IMG/VR virus record: IMGVR_UViG_3300020173_000943
Span: 122,343 to 186,342 of that record
Direction: 5' to 3' (one strand)
DNA: 64,000 bases
DNA from: a virus
Both the position numbers and the translations under genes were made by a program. The notes beneath the pieces are model-generated. The model was given only the letters and a program-made list of their open reading frames with translations, searched no databases and was not told where the DNA came from. Within the stretch, counting starts at the first letter, position 1. Every line of letters begins with the position of its first letter. This document shows, piece after piece, positions 57,997 through 64,000 of this stretch.

Positions 57997-59007
57997 ATGA
58001 TTATTTGGGGTATGGTTGGTAACAGTCACGATGCTAGTTTAGCAGTCTTTGAGAAAGGACCGTTTGACGATCTACAATGTCTGTGGGCTAGTCTTGCAAA
58101 AGACTTTAGTGACGTACCAGGAGATCCTAAACACAGTGACGAACAAATTGCAATGGCACGTAAACTATACGGCGAGCCAGACAAAGTTGTTTGGTACGAA
58201 CTACCATACCTTAAATCATTTAGACAATGGCGAGCAGGACAAGGCACAGTACGTGAAGTGCTTATGGAAAACAATATCACAAACTATCTAAAACAATGGG
58301 ACATCAAATGCCCTGTTAGGTTTGCTAAACATCATACTAGTCATGCCGCATATGGATTCTACACACAAGCAGAACCGAATGCAGTTGTAATGTGTTTAGA
58401 CTCTATTGGTGAGTTTGAAACATTTACTATTTGGCATAGTGATAAGAATCGTAAACTTAAAAAAGTTTACAGTCAAGGATATCCACACAGCATTGGATTG
58501 TTCTATAGTGCAATGACACAACGTATGGGCCTTGTAGCAAACAGAGATGAGTATCTAGTATCACAAATGGGTAATGACATTGCTACGTCAGAAAATTTAG
58601 AATTGATCAATCACATGGTTGATACATTCATTGATGGACCATTAGATGGTAGTGTACCAGGTGTCAAGTTTAAACACAATCTACACCGTGGTGCTAGTTG
58701 GTACAAGTCAGACCTAACCACTGAATATGATATGAAAAGACTTGCTAATGCAACACAGTTTGTATTTGAATTGATTATTAAAAGTCAAAGTACTTGGTGT
58801 AAAAATAATCTTCAAAGTCGAAATTTAATTCTCACAGGCGGATGTGCATTAAATAGAGATGCAGTAAATAGAATCAAACAAGATTGGAATTCAATTTACG
58901 TACCGCCAAACCCAGGTGATCCTGGAAGTTGTATTGGTGCAGTACTTGCATTGGAGAAACGAACGATTGACTTTGATCCAACAATGTGGTATAATAGTAA
59001 AGCATAA
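57997..59007 (+). CDS. Short carbamoyltransferase-like protein (Kae1-like domain only)
   Basis: 336 residues. It matches the N-terminal (Kae1-like) domain of NodU/CmcH enzymes: MVGNSHDASLAVFEKG, then FAKHHTSHAAYGFYTQ with the HxxxH metal site, VMCLDSIGEFETF, and LTGGCALNRDAVNRI, ending in NPGDPGSCIGAVLAL. The C-terminal YrdC-like domain (the NGPRALGNR block of the 3524 gene) is absent, so it may not make carbamoyl-AMP itself. It could work with that full-length enzyme or act as a Kae1/TsaD-type variant. The gene starts 1 base after ClpP, and a promoter for gp41 lies in its last codons. Confidence 0.75.
   Translation: MIIWGMVGNSHDASLAVFEKGPFDDLQCLWASLAKDFSDVPGDPKHSDEQIAMARKLYGEPDKVVWYELPYLKSFRQWRAGQGTVREVLMENNITNYLKQWDIKCPVRFAKHHTSHAAYGFYTQAEPNAVVMCLDSIGEFETFTIWHSDKNRKLKKVYSQGYPHSIGLFYSAMTQRMGLVANRDEYLVSQMGNDIATSENLELINHMVDTFIDGPLDGSVPGVKFKHNLHRGASWYKSDLTTEYDMKRLANATQFVFELIIKSQSTWCKNNLQSRNLILTGGCALNRDAVNRIKQDWNSIYVPPNPGDPGSCIGAVLALEKRTIDFDPTMWYNSKA
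58967..58995 (+). promoter_or_regulatory. Sigma70-type promoter inside the carbamoyltransferase gene (TTGACT-N17-TATAAT)
   Basis: TTGACT at 58967-58972 and TATAAT at 58990-58995, spacer 17, within the last codons of the upstream gene. It drives gp41, whose start at 59023 has a short leader and AAGGAA site. Confidence 0.8.
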
Positions 59008-59022
59008 CAAAGGAATAACTGC

Positions 59023-60462
59023 GTGAAACAAAATACTGATTACGGATTTGATATCCAAAAAACATATTTAGAAATTATGTTAAGCGATGCACAAACATTT
59101 GTGCGTTGTCAGGGTATCTTTGATCCAGAAAGTTTTGACCGTAATCTACAAGCAGGTGCTACATTTATTAGAGACTTTGTTGCAGAACACAACACACTTC
59201 CTACAGAACAAATTGTTAATAGTGCATGTCCAGGTACTAATTTAAAAATTCCAACAGGACTTAATGAACAACACTATGATTGGTTATTGAATGACTTTGA
59301 AACATTTAGTAGGCACAAAGCATTAGAGAAAGCAATTTTAACAAGTGCTGACTTGATTGAAAAAGGTGAGTATGGTCAGTGCGAGAGTCTAGTCAAAGAA
59401 GCAGTACAGATTGGATTACAAAAAGACTTAGGTATTGACTACTTTAAAGATCCTAAAGGTAGACTGCTAGGACTAAAAGACAACAACGGACAAGTAAGCA
59501 CAGGCTGGGAAGCACTAGACAAGAAACTGTTTGGTGGCTTTAACAAAGGCGAGCTTAATATATTTGCAGGTGGATCAGGTGCAGGTAAGAGTTTGTTCTT
59601 GGCTAACCTAGGAGTTAACTGGGCAACACAAGGTATGAATGTTGTGTATCTAAGTTTAGAACTTAGTGAAGCACTAGTAAGTATGCGTATTGACAGTATG
59701 ATGACTGAGATACCTAGCAGAGAAATATTTAAAGATCTTGACGGTGTTGAAATGAAAGTCAAGATGATGGGCAAGAAATCAGGTGCATTACAAGTCAAGT
59801 ATATGCCAAGTGGTAAGACAACCAATGATGTAAGAAGTTATATCAAAGAGTATGAAGTTAAAACAGGACGCAAAGTAGACGTACTATTGATTGACTATTT
59901 GGATTTGCTTATGCCAATAGGACAAAAGATTAGTGCAGAGAACTTGTATGTTAAAGACAAATATGTAAGTGAAGAACTACGTAACTTGGCAATGGAACTG
60001 GGTTGTATTTTTGTTACAGCATCGCAGTTGAATAGATCAAGTGTAGAAGAAATTGAATTTGATCACAGTCACATCAGTGGTGGACTTAGTAAGATTCAAA
60101 CTGCTGATAACGTGATTGGTATCTTTACAAGTAGAGCTATGCGTGAACGTGGTAGATATCAAATACAGCTAATGAAGACACGTTCATCAAGTGGTGTAGG
60201 TGCAAAGATTGATCTAGAGTTTGACATTGATTGTTTGCGTATTAGAAACTTAGATGAGGATGATGACGGCAGTGGTTATGGTGCGGCTCCGCAGAGTAGT
60301 ATTATGGACAGTCTAAAACGTAACACTAATGTTACCACAGACAAAGAACCAGACACACCAAAAGAACCCAACGAAGGTGCTCCAATAGGCAAAGTAAGAG
60401 CACAAACAGACAGTACTAAACTTAGAAGCTTCCTTGCTAATCTAGGTGATGACGATGAGTAG
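59023..60462 (+). CDS. 41: gp41-like replicative helicase (DnaB family)
   Basis: 479 residues, GTG start with AAGGAATAACT upstream. Walker A is GGSGAGKS (~184-191), Walker B is DVLLIDYLDLL (~285-295), and FVTASQLNRSSVEE (~330) is the RecA-fold sensor. SAGGLSK-like HISGGLSKIQTADNVIG with the R-finger region completes the motor. The N-terminal ~160 residues are the linker/primase-interaction domain. The C-terminal tail is acidic and disordered (DEDDDGSG...). It unwinds the fork with gp61 primase (55653). Confidence 0.93.
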   Translation: MKQNTDYGFDIQKTYLEIMLSDAQTFVRCQGIFDPESFDRNLQAGATFIRDFVAEHNTLPTEQIVNSACPGTNLKIPTGLNEQHYDWLLNDFETFSRHKALEKAILTSADLIEKGEYGQCESLVKEAVQIGLQKDLGIDYFKDPKGRLLGLKDNNGQVSTGWEALDKKLFGGFNKGELNIFAGGSGAGKSLFLANLGVNWATQGMNVVYLSLELSEALVSMRIDSMMTEIPSREIFKDLDGVEMKVKMMGKKSGALQVKYMPSGKTTNDVRSYIKEYEVKTGRKVDVLLIDYLDLLMPIGQKISAENLYVKDKYVSEELRNLAMELGCIFVTASQLNRSSVEEIEFDHSHISGGLSKIQTADNVIGIFTSRAMRERGRYQIQLMKTRSSSGVGAKIDLEFDIDCLRIRNLDEDDDGSGYGAAPQSSIMDSLKRNTNVTTDKEPDTPKEPNEGAPIGKVRAQTDSTKLRSFLANLGDDDE

Positions 60463-61219
60463 AAAGATTTATTTCTTTGGCGACAGCTTTACAGTAGACT
60501 ACGAAACAGATTGGACTTGGACAAGACAACTTGCAGAGAAACTGCATGTGGACGGATTAGTCAATCACAGTATGGTAGGTACCAGCAATGACTGGATACT
60601 AATGAAGCTACGTGAATGTATTCCAACACTAACTGCCAATGATGTAGTTGTAGTAGTTACTACAAGTTTATATCGTCATTGGTTCATCAAAGACTTTCCA
60701 GAACTATCAAACTATATGATCGGCAACTGGTCACAGATGGCCGCAAAAGAACACATCGATCAAGATGTAATTGATAGTGTACAAGGTTATGCTGTAAATC
60801 TACAACGCAACGACATTGATCAGTTTAGATTTGAAACACAGGTAGCATGGTTAAAGGGTGTACAAACAACTGTAGGTTGTAGTCTGTTGTTGATACCGGG
60901 TTTTGAAATGCCCATTGACTTTAAAGGATTGGTTAGAGTACACGGTGATATGACCAATACACTAAGCAACAATGAATTCGTTACACTAGAACAAAGAGAC
61001 TTATGGTACCGACGAGGCATTGACACTCGCTACAATCATATGATTCGTGACAACCATGACTCGCTATCAGACAAGTGTGTCAACAGCATACTCACAGGAA
61101 ATGATTTGGATCTAACTGACGGATTCAAAATACATCAGCTACACAGCGATGACAAAGACACACACAAACAAATTGGACCTAAACTAGTAGAACTAAACAA
61201 ACAGCTATACGGGAGTTAA
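60455..61219 (+). CDS. SGNH-hydrolase-like protein
   Basis: 254 residues from ATG 60455 (MSRKIYFFGDSFT); an in-frame ATG at 60446 is less likely. FFGDSFTVDYETDW is block I with the nucleophile Ser, GTSNDWI fits block II, and VVVVTTSLYRHWF block III. RDNHDSLSDKCVNSIL could be the distal Asp-x-x-His region. It probably acts as an esterase/acyltransferase on a glycan or lipid, with the same logic as the gene at 2704. It overlaps the helicase end by 8 bases, an odd place for such a gene. Confidence 0.6.
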   Translation: MSRKIYFFGDSFTVDYETDWTWTRQLAEKLHVDGLVNHSMVGTSNDWILMKLRECIPTLTANDVVVVVTTSLYRHWFIKDFPELSNYMIGNWSQMAAKEHIDQDVIDSVQGYAVNLQRNDIDQFRFETQVAWLKGVQTTVGCSLLLIPGFEMPIDFKGLVRVHGDMTNTLSNNEFVTLEQRDLWYRRGIDTRYNHMIRDNHDSLSDKCVNSILTGNDLDLTDGFKIHQLHSDDKDTHKQIGPKLVELNKQLYGS

Positions 61220-61220
61220 T

Positions 61221-61565
61221 ATGCAAGTACATATCAAAGACATCGGTGGTGAAATTGTAAAAGAAGACGATCGCTACATAGTCAAAGACAATACAAGTCT
61301 ACGTAACCTAGCATTGAGCAGTACGTTTCTTACAGCAGGTAAGAGTACTACAGGACATGCACACGTAGGACAAGAAGAAGTATACTACTTTGTAGAAGGT
61401 GTAGGTGAAATGGAATTGATTTCAACCAACGGAGAACGCACACTAGAGACTGTTGGTCCTGGAAGCGTGGTACTAATTCAAGATGGTTACTTTCATAGAG
61501 TACACAACACAGGCGACTATGGCTTGTACTTTGTGTGCGTATTTGACGGCACACGAAAGATCTAA
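61221..61565 (+). CDS. Small cupin-domain protein
   Basis: 114 residues, one cupin: TTGHAHVGQEEVYYFVEGVGEMELI (motif 1 with H-x-H...E) and GPGSVVLIQDGYFHRVHNTGDYGLYFVCVF (motif 2). It is close to the sugar-phosphate-isomerase or ring-binding single-domain cupins. It lies directly after the SGNH-like gene (1-base gap). Likely part of small-molecule or glycan handling, but the substrate is unknown. Confidence 0.75.
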   Translation: MQVHIKDIGGEIVKEDDRYIVKDNTSLRNLALSSTFLTAGKSTTGHAHVGQEEVYYFVEGVGEMELISTNGERTLETVGPGSVVLIQDGYFHRVHNTGDYGLYFVCVFDGTRKI

Positions 61566-61570
61566 TTTAA

Positions 61571-62281
61571 ATGTATTCAATGATCCCTATGACTGCGGAT
61601 GAAATCCGTGACCTACTAGAACAAACTACTTTGGATAATTTACAAATTGAATTAGAAAGTAGAATTGGTCCTAATCGCAAAGATCTAGAAAAGGGTCGCC
61701 CTTTTCAAATTGCAAAAGAAGCATGGGAGTATGCTCTTGCAGATGCACTAGAATGGAAAGGTGGTAAGTGGGTAGGTCATGGAAACAATCCTGAAGACGT
61801 TCGTGTACACGACCATGTGCATTATGATGTAAAAGGACTTAGTGGATCATGGACTGGAACCAGCAGTGAAGCAAGTATTAAACAAAGTTTAAAAACTGAA
61901 TTTCGAATTGATGAAAACTTTCAAAAAGAAAATAGTCAAGAACTTTGGAACAGTACTGTGGACCCGTGGATTAAAAAAGTGTTTGACAAAGACAACTATT
62001 ACATTAGTGTGTTTTGGCGGCACAATAAAGATTTAAATATTAGGTTGGTTATGTTTCGAATAGATGCAGGTACTATGCCCAACTACGATAGCACACAATG
62101 CTGTTTTAATCCTAGTGGAACCACAATGAATATTCTAAACATTGCAGATCCAACACATGCTAAAATTTATGTACTAAAAAGTAAAAAACGCATGGAACTA
62201 CGCATCAAGGGAAAATTCTTTAATGATGCTCATTGGTATGTGCCAGTATACGATTTTACCCAAACTCCCATTGTAGAGTAA
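61571..62281 (+). CDS. Unknown protein, possible nuclease-like DVK motif
   Basis: 236 residues; a start at 61580 is also possible (TTTAAATG-N6-ATG, a weak promoter-fused geometry). Residues ~75-90 read DVRVHDHVHYDVKGLSG. The order of Asp, His and D-V-K is reminiscent of restriction-like (PD-(D/E)XK) cores, but I cannot place the first acidic residue with confidence. The last third is beta-rich (ISVFWRHNKDLNIRLVMFRID; KIYVLKSKKRMELRIKGKFF). No RNA or membrane features. It lies beside the region where gene orientation switches. Function unknown. Confidence 0.5.
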   Translation: MYSMIPMTADEIRDLLEQTTLDNLQIELESRIGPNRKDLEKGRPFQIAKEAWEYALADALEWKGGKWVGHGNNPEDVRVHDHVHYDVKGLSGSWTGTSSEASIKQSLKTEFRIDENFQKENSQELWNSTVDPWIKKVFDKDNYYISVFWRHNKDLNIRLVMFRIDAGTMPNYDSTQCCFNPSGTTMNILNIADPTHAKIYVLKSKKRMELRIKGKFFNDAHWYVPVYDFTQTPIVE

Positions 62282-62334
62282 AAAAAAATTGATCAAAAAA
62301 AATTTCACAAGTACTTGGTGTTTTTGCCACGAAG

Positions 62335-62342
62335 TTTAAATA
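62335..62342 (+). promoter_or_regulatory. Late promoter fused to start (TTTAAATA-N5-ATG)
   Basis: TTTAAATA, then CTAGT, then ATG 62348. Identical over 19 bases (from 62332) to the element before 39437. An A-rich stretch (62281-62303) lies ~35 bases upstream. Confidence 0.65.
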
Positions 62343-62347
62343 CTAGT

Positions 62348-62806
62348 ATGCTTAGACTACAAGGACATGGATTCAAACACTATGGCAGTGAATGGCCTGA
62401 CATAGAACAAGAAGTTGAATGGCACTTTCAAGAAGCCACAAAGACCAACGGACATCCTGTACGCATTGAGTTTGTACATAGTGCTCTAACAGTTACAGCT
62501 AGTTTGGATCAGCTACAGTGGATAGACGAACTCAAAGAACACTACGGTGTAGTTGTAGAGCTGAGTCACACACAAGATCAAACACTTCCCCCAAACAGTC
62601 TAACACCAGACTATGACGTATACTTGGACAGGGTGATATTTTGGATAGCCAACAATCCTGAATGGCGTGATCATGCACAGGTCTACAAGGACATGCTCAA
62701 CAGTTTGGGAGATGCGCCATTGCCCACACAACTAATACCCAACCAGGACAAGCATCCAGAACTTGCACATTGGTTTGCATGTGCAGACAAAGCCGCGAAG
62801 CGGTAA
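62348..62806 (+). CDS. Unknown protein
   Basis: 152 residues from ATG 62348 (MLRLQGHGFKHYG); a longer in-frame start at 62315 would include the promoter. The sequence reads GSEWPDIEQEVEWHFQEATKTNGHPVRIEFVHSALTV, then DYDVYLDRVIFWIANNPEWRDHAQVYKDMLNSLGD, and a His/Trp/Pro-rich C-terminus. Helical content is high, with no motif that I recognise. It sits at the end of the plus-strand run before a ~250-base gap. Confidence 0.55.
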   Translation: MLRLQGHGFKHYGSEWPDIEQEVEWHFQEATKTNGHPVRIEFVHSALTVTASLDQLQWIDELKEHYGVVVELSHTQDQTLPPNSLTPDYDVYLDRVIFWIANNPEWRDHAQVYKDMLNSLGDAPLPTQLIPNQDKHPELAHWFACADKAAKR

Positions 62807-63054
62807 AGCCATTTAGAGCCTTTAGGCGATCGCGGTAATTTTAGAGCACGAAGTGCAGTACGCAAAATTTTATCCACCTCTTAAATCACAATGTAAACCT
62901 CTTTCGTGGGTGTTTTTTACCATGCATTTACGGTGTCTGTAGTGTGCCTAAATCCAGCCTAAATGGCTCTTATTTTGCACTTAAGGTGTTTTAGGGTACA
63001 CATACTGCTCAGACGTGGAAACAAGCGTATAACGCTGTTTAAATGCGTTTAAAC
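62807..63054. other. Non-coding gap between convergent genes
   Basis: 248 bases with no convincing reading frame on either strand and no T-run terminator that I can support. The short palindrome GCCTTTAGGC near 62817-62826 and several direct CTAAATNNNNC repeats are visible but unexplained. Confidence 0.5.
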
Positions 63055-63276
63055 CTAGTGATCGTATAGGGTCTTAGTGTTGCTATTAATGTACACAGGC
63101 TTGCAGTAAGCAGTTATTCTATGCTCTGCAGGTACTAGGTGTTTGCTACCATAATTGCCGTATTGACGTGGTACACGTGCCGCATAGTATTGGCATACAT
63201 CTATGCTACGAAAATACATTGGATTTGGTTGTGGAACGTCAGCTATGAGCACCATCAACATGAACGCATGTAGCAT
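63055..63276 (-). CDS. Small secreted or membrane-anchored protein
   Basis: 73 residues with a hydrophobic N-terminus (MLHAFMLMVLIADVP) that could act as a short signal or anchor. RSIDVCQYYAARVPRQYGNYGS and HRITAYCKPVYI follow, with two Cys likely to pair. Its start is immediately after the upstream stop (TAAATG). A conserved CxxYxAxR...AYCKPV pattern is familiar from small marine T4-like phage proteins of unknown role. It is probably in the periplasm or on the virion exterior. Confidence 0.6.
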   Translation of the reverse strand: MLHAFMLMVLIADVPQPNPMYFRSIDVCQYYAARVPRQYGNYGSKHLVPAEHRITAYCKPVYINSNTKTLYDH

Positions 63277-63759
63277 TTACCAGCGTCCTTGCCCTAGACC
63301 CACAGCGTATACAATACCGCCGATGACAACACACATCGCTATGATCATAGCCCCTATGGTCACAGCTTCAATAAACGCTCGTTGACGTTGTTCTTGTGCG
63401 TATACAGTAGCTTCTCGCTTGGCACGTATCTTACGTCTCATCTGTACTAGTTCATCCCATGTGCCCCAGCCATAACGCATGTTGAGCATCTGCTGTAGTT
63501 CTTTTTCTTGTTCTGCTATTTTCTTTTCGTGTACTAGTAGTGCTAGTGCTTCTTCCTCTACACTACCCGCGGCAAACAGTTTTTTAAACAATGGTGGGTT
63601 CTTGGCCTGCTGTTGTGCATGTCTAAAGTCACTCACACTAGTATACCACTTGCCCATTTGACCAAGTGTGTTCTCTAGTTCTTGTCCTGCATGTACAAAC
63701 TTCTTAACAGTATTGAATGCAGTGGTAGCCGCCGCTATGGCTGTGAACGGATCGATAAT
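63277..63759 (-). CDS. Virion-associated protein with coiled coil and C-terminal TM segment, apparent ATT start
   Basis: 160 residues if translation begins at ATT 63759; only 126 from the first ATG (63657). The frame between them encodes coherent sequence (after the initiator IDPFTAIAAATTAFNTVKK, then FVHAGQELENTLGQMGKW), typical of this family's N-terminus. AGGGGG lies 8 bases before ATT, and no ATG, GTG or TTG exists in frame before the upstream TAG. NPPLFKKLFAAGSVEEEALALLV follows. A coiled coil (KKIAEQEKELQQMLN; MRRKIRAKREATVYAQEQRQRAFIEA) precedes a TM helix (VTIGAMIIAMCVVIGGIVYAVG). The family looks structural. A late promoter (63804-63811) lies upstream. Confidence 0.65.
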   Translation of the reverse strand: MIDPFTAIAAATTAFNTVKKFVHAGQELENTLGQMGKWYTSVSDFRHAQQQAKNPPLFKKLFAAGSVEEEALALLVHEKKIAEQEKELQQMLNMRYGWGTWDELVQMRRKIRAKREATVYAQEQRQRAFIEAVTIGAMIIAMCVVIGGIVYAVGLGQGRW

Positions 63760-63773
63760 TGACTTAGCCCCCT
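63757..63773 (-). promoter_or_regulatory. Shine-Dalgarno AGGGGG with ATT initiation codon
   Basis: On the minus strand AGGGGG (63773-63768) is followed by 8 bases and ATT (63759-63757). This is the only standard-looking ribosome-binding site for the open frame extending 34 codons beyond the first ATG. Confidence 0.55.
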
Positions 63774-63803
63774 AAATAGATTACCCTGACTGTGTACTAG
63801 TAG

Positions 63804-63811
63804 TATTTAAA
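63804..63811 (-). promoter_or_regulatory. T4-type late promoter (TTTAAATACTACT) on minus strand
   Basis: TTTAAATA then CTACT on the minus strand. It leaves a leader of ~38 bases that includes AGGGGG before the proposed ATT start at 63759. Confidence 0.6.
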
Positions 63812-63828
63812 CCTGTGTGCGTATCATT

Positions 63829-64000
63829 ATGTATACACTTAACAACACACACATTGACACTTGCATGTGTAGCGACTATACTAGTACTACACGCGAGGCA
63901 CTCTTAGCGTATGCTATTGAGTTTGTCTTTGATGCTAGTAGTAGCTGTACGAGTAGTAGTAGTCGTATGACTGCTAGTGTGTGCAGTAGTATGACTAGTG
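63829..64000 (+). CDS. Ser/Thr-rich protein, partial at window edge
   Basis: ATG 63829 opens a frame that runs to the end of the window (57 codons) with no stop. The encoded start is MYTLNNTHIDTCMCSDYTSTTREALLAYAIEF, then repeated AGT serine codons (DASSSCTSSSSR). There is no recognised family, and no good ribosome-binding site. It diverges from the minus-strand operon. Could be a real gene or a low-complexity open frame. Confidence 0.35.
   Translation, partial: MYTLNNTHIDTCMCSDYTSTTREALLAYAIEFVFDASSSCTSSSSRMTASVCSSMTS

Noticed and set aside
1-64000. tRNA genes
   Set aside because: I saw no cloverleaf-like sequence or T-arm signature in the small non-coding gaps; coding density leaves little space. 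A dedicated tRNA scan was not possible.

Overview
The window is 64 kb of a large T4-superfamily myovirus genome (low GC, densely packed, almost all coding). The diagnostic genes are a T4-type neck/tail set (gp13, gp14, gp15, sheath gp18, tube gp19), packaging proteins (gp4-like, gp16, gp17), and recombination/replication genes (gp32, UvsX, UvsW, primase gp61, helicase gp41, dNMP kinase gp1). T4-type late promoters (TATAAATA-like, one perfect copy at 24360) stand in front of most virion genes. Carbamoyltransferases, 2OG-Fe(II) oxygenases, cupins, ClpP and several conserved unknowns resemble what marine T4-like phages (cyanophages, pelagiphages) carry. I see no photosynthesis gene, tRNA or CRISPR array here, so I infer a marine heterotroph or cyanobacterium as host and cannot choose between them. 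Capsid, portal, DNA polymerase and clamp genes are not in the window.

Layout. 1-15902 (+): tail-fibre/structural genes, including a 2,569-residue repeat protein, a cupredoxin-tipped fibre and a small glycan block (GT9-like transferase, SGNH-like protein, carbamoyltransferase). 15899-22532 (-): gp14 and gp15 followed by a Nudix-HldE-HldD-cupin-2OG-2OG run. 22579-35830 (mostly +): gp13, dNMP kinase, an HNH-like gene (-), an oversized gp18, gp19, tail/packaging genes, terminase. 35967-39421: gp32, UvsX, two small recombination-region genes, peroxiredoxin. 39437-45137: a sugar/glycosyltransferase island with a nucleotidyltransferase-cupin fusion, a TylF-type methyltransferase, two GT-A-like and three related GT-B-like genes. 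45155-47919: unknown plus UvsW. 47942-55617: conserved unknowns, methyltransferases, an oxygenase, a cupin, a miniature DnaE-like protein and a virion protein. 55653-62806: primase, oxygenase, ClpP, short carbamoyltransferase, helicase, SGNH-like protein, cupin, unknowns. 63055-63759 (-): a two-gene late operon whose first gene appears to start at ATT.

How it fits together. Late promoters drive structural and packaging genes. Near-perfect TTGACT/TTGACA-N17-TATAAT-type promoters drive nucleotide, replication and recombination genes. At about ten genes the promoter is placed so that the predicted +1 falls on or within a nucleotide or two of the A of ATG, with no Shine-Dalgarno sequence. I read this as systematic use of leaderless mRNAs.

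The most striking metabolic content is an ADP-heptose branch (HldE kinase/adenylyltransferase plus HldD epimerase), co-oriented behind neck genes. It comes with a heptosyltransferase-family protein in the fibre cluster and a second glycan island in the recombination region. Together these suggest that the phage makes and transfers its own activated sugars, either onto its virion or onto the host surface. That is inference; the target is unknown.
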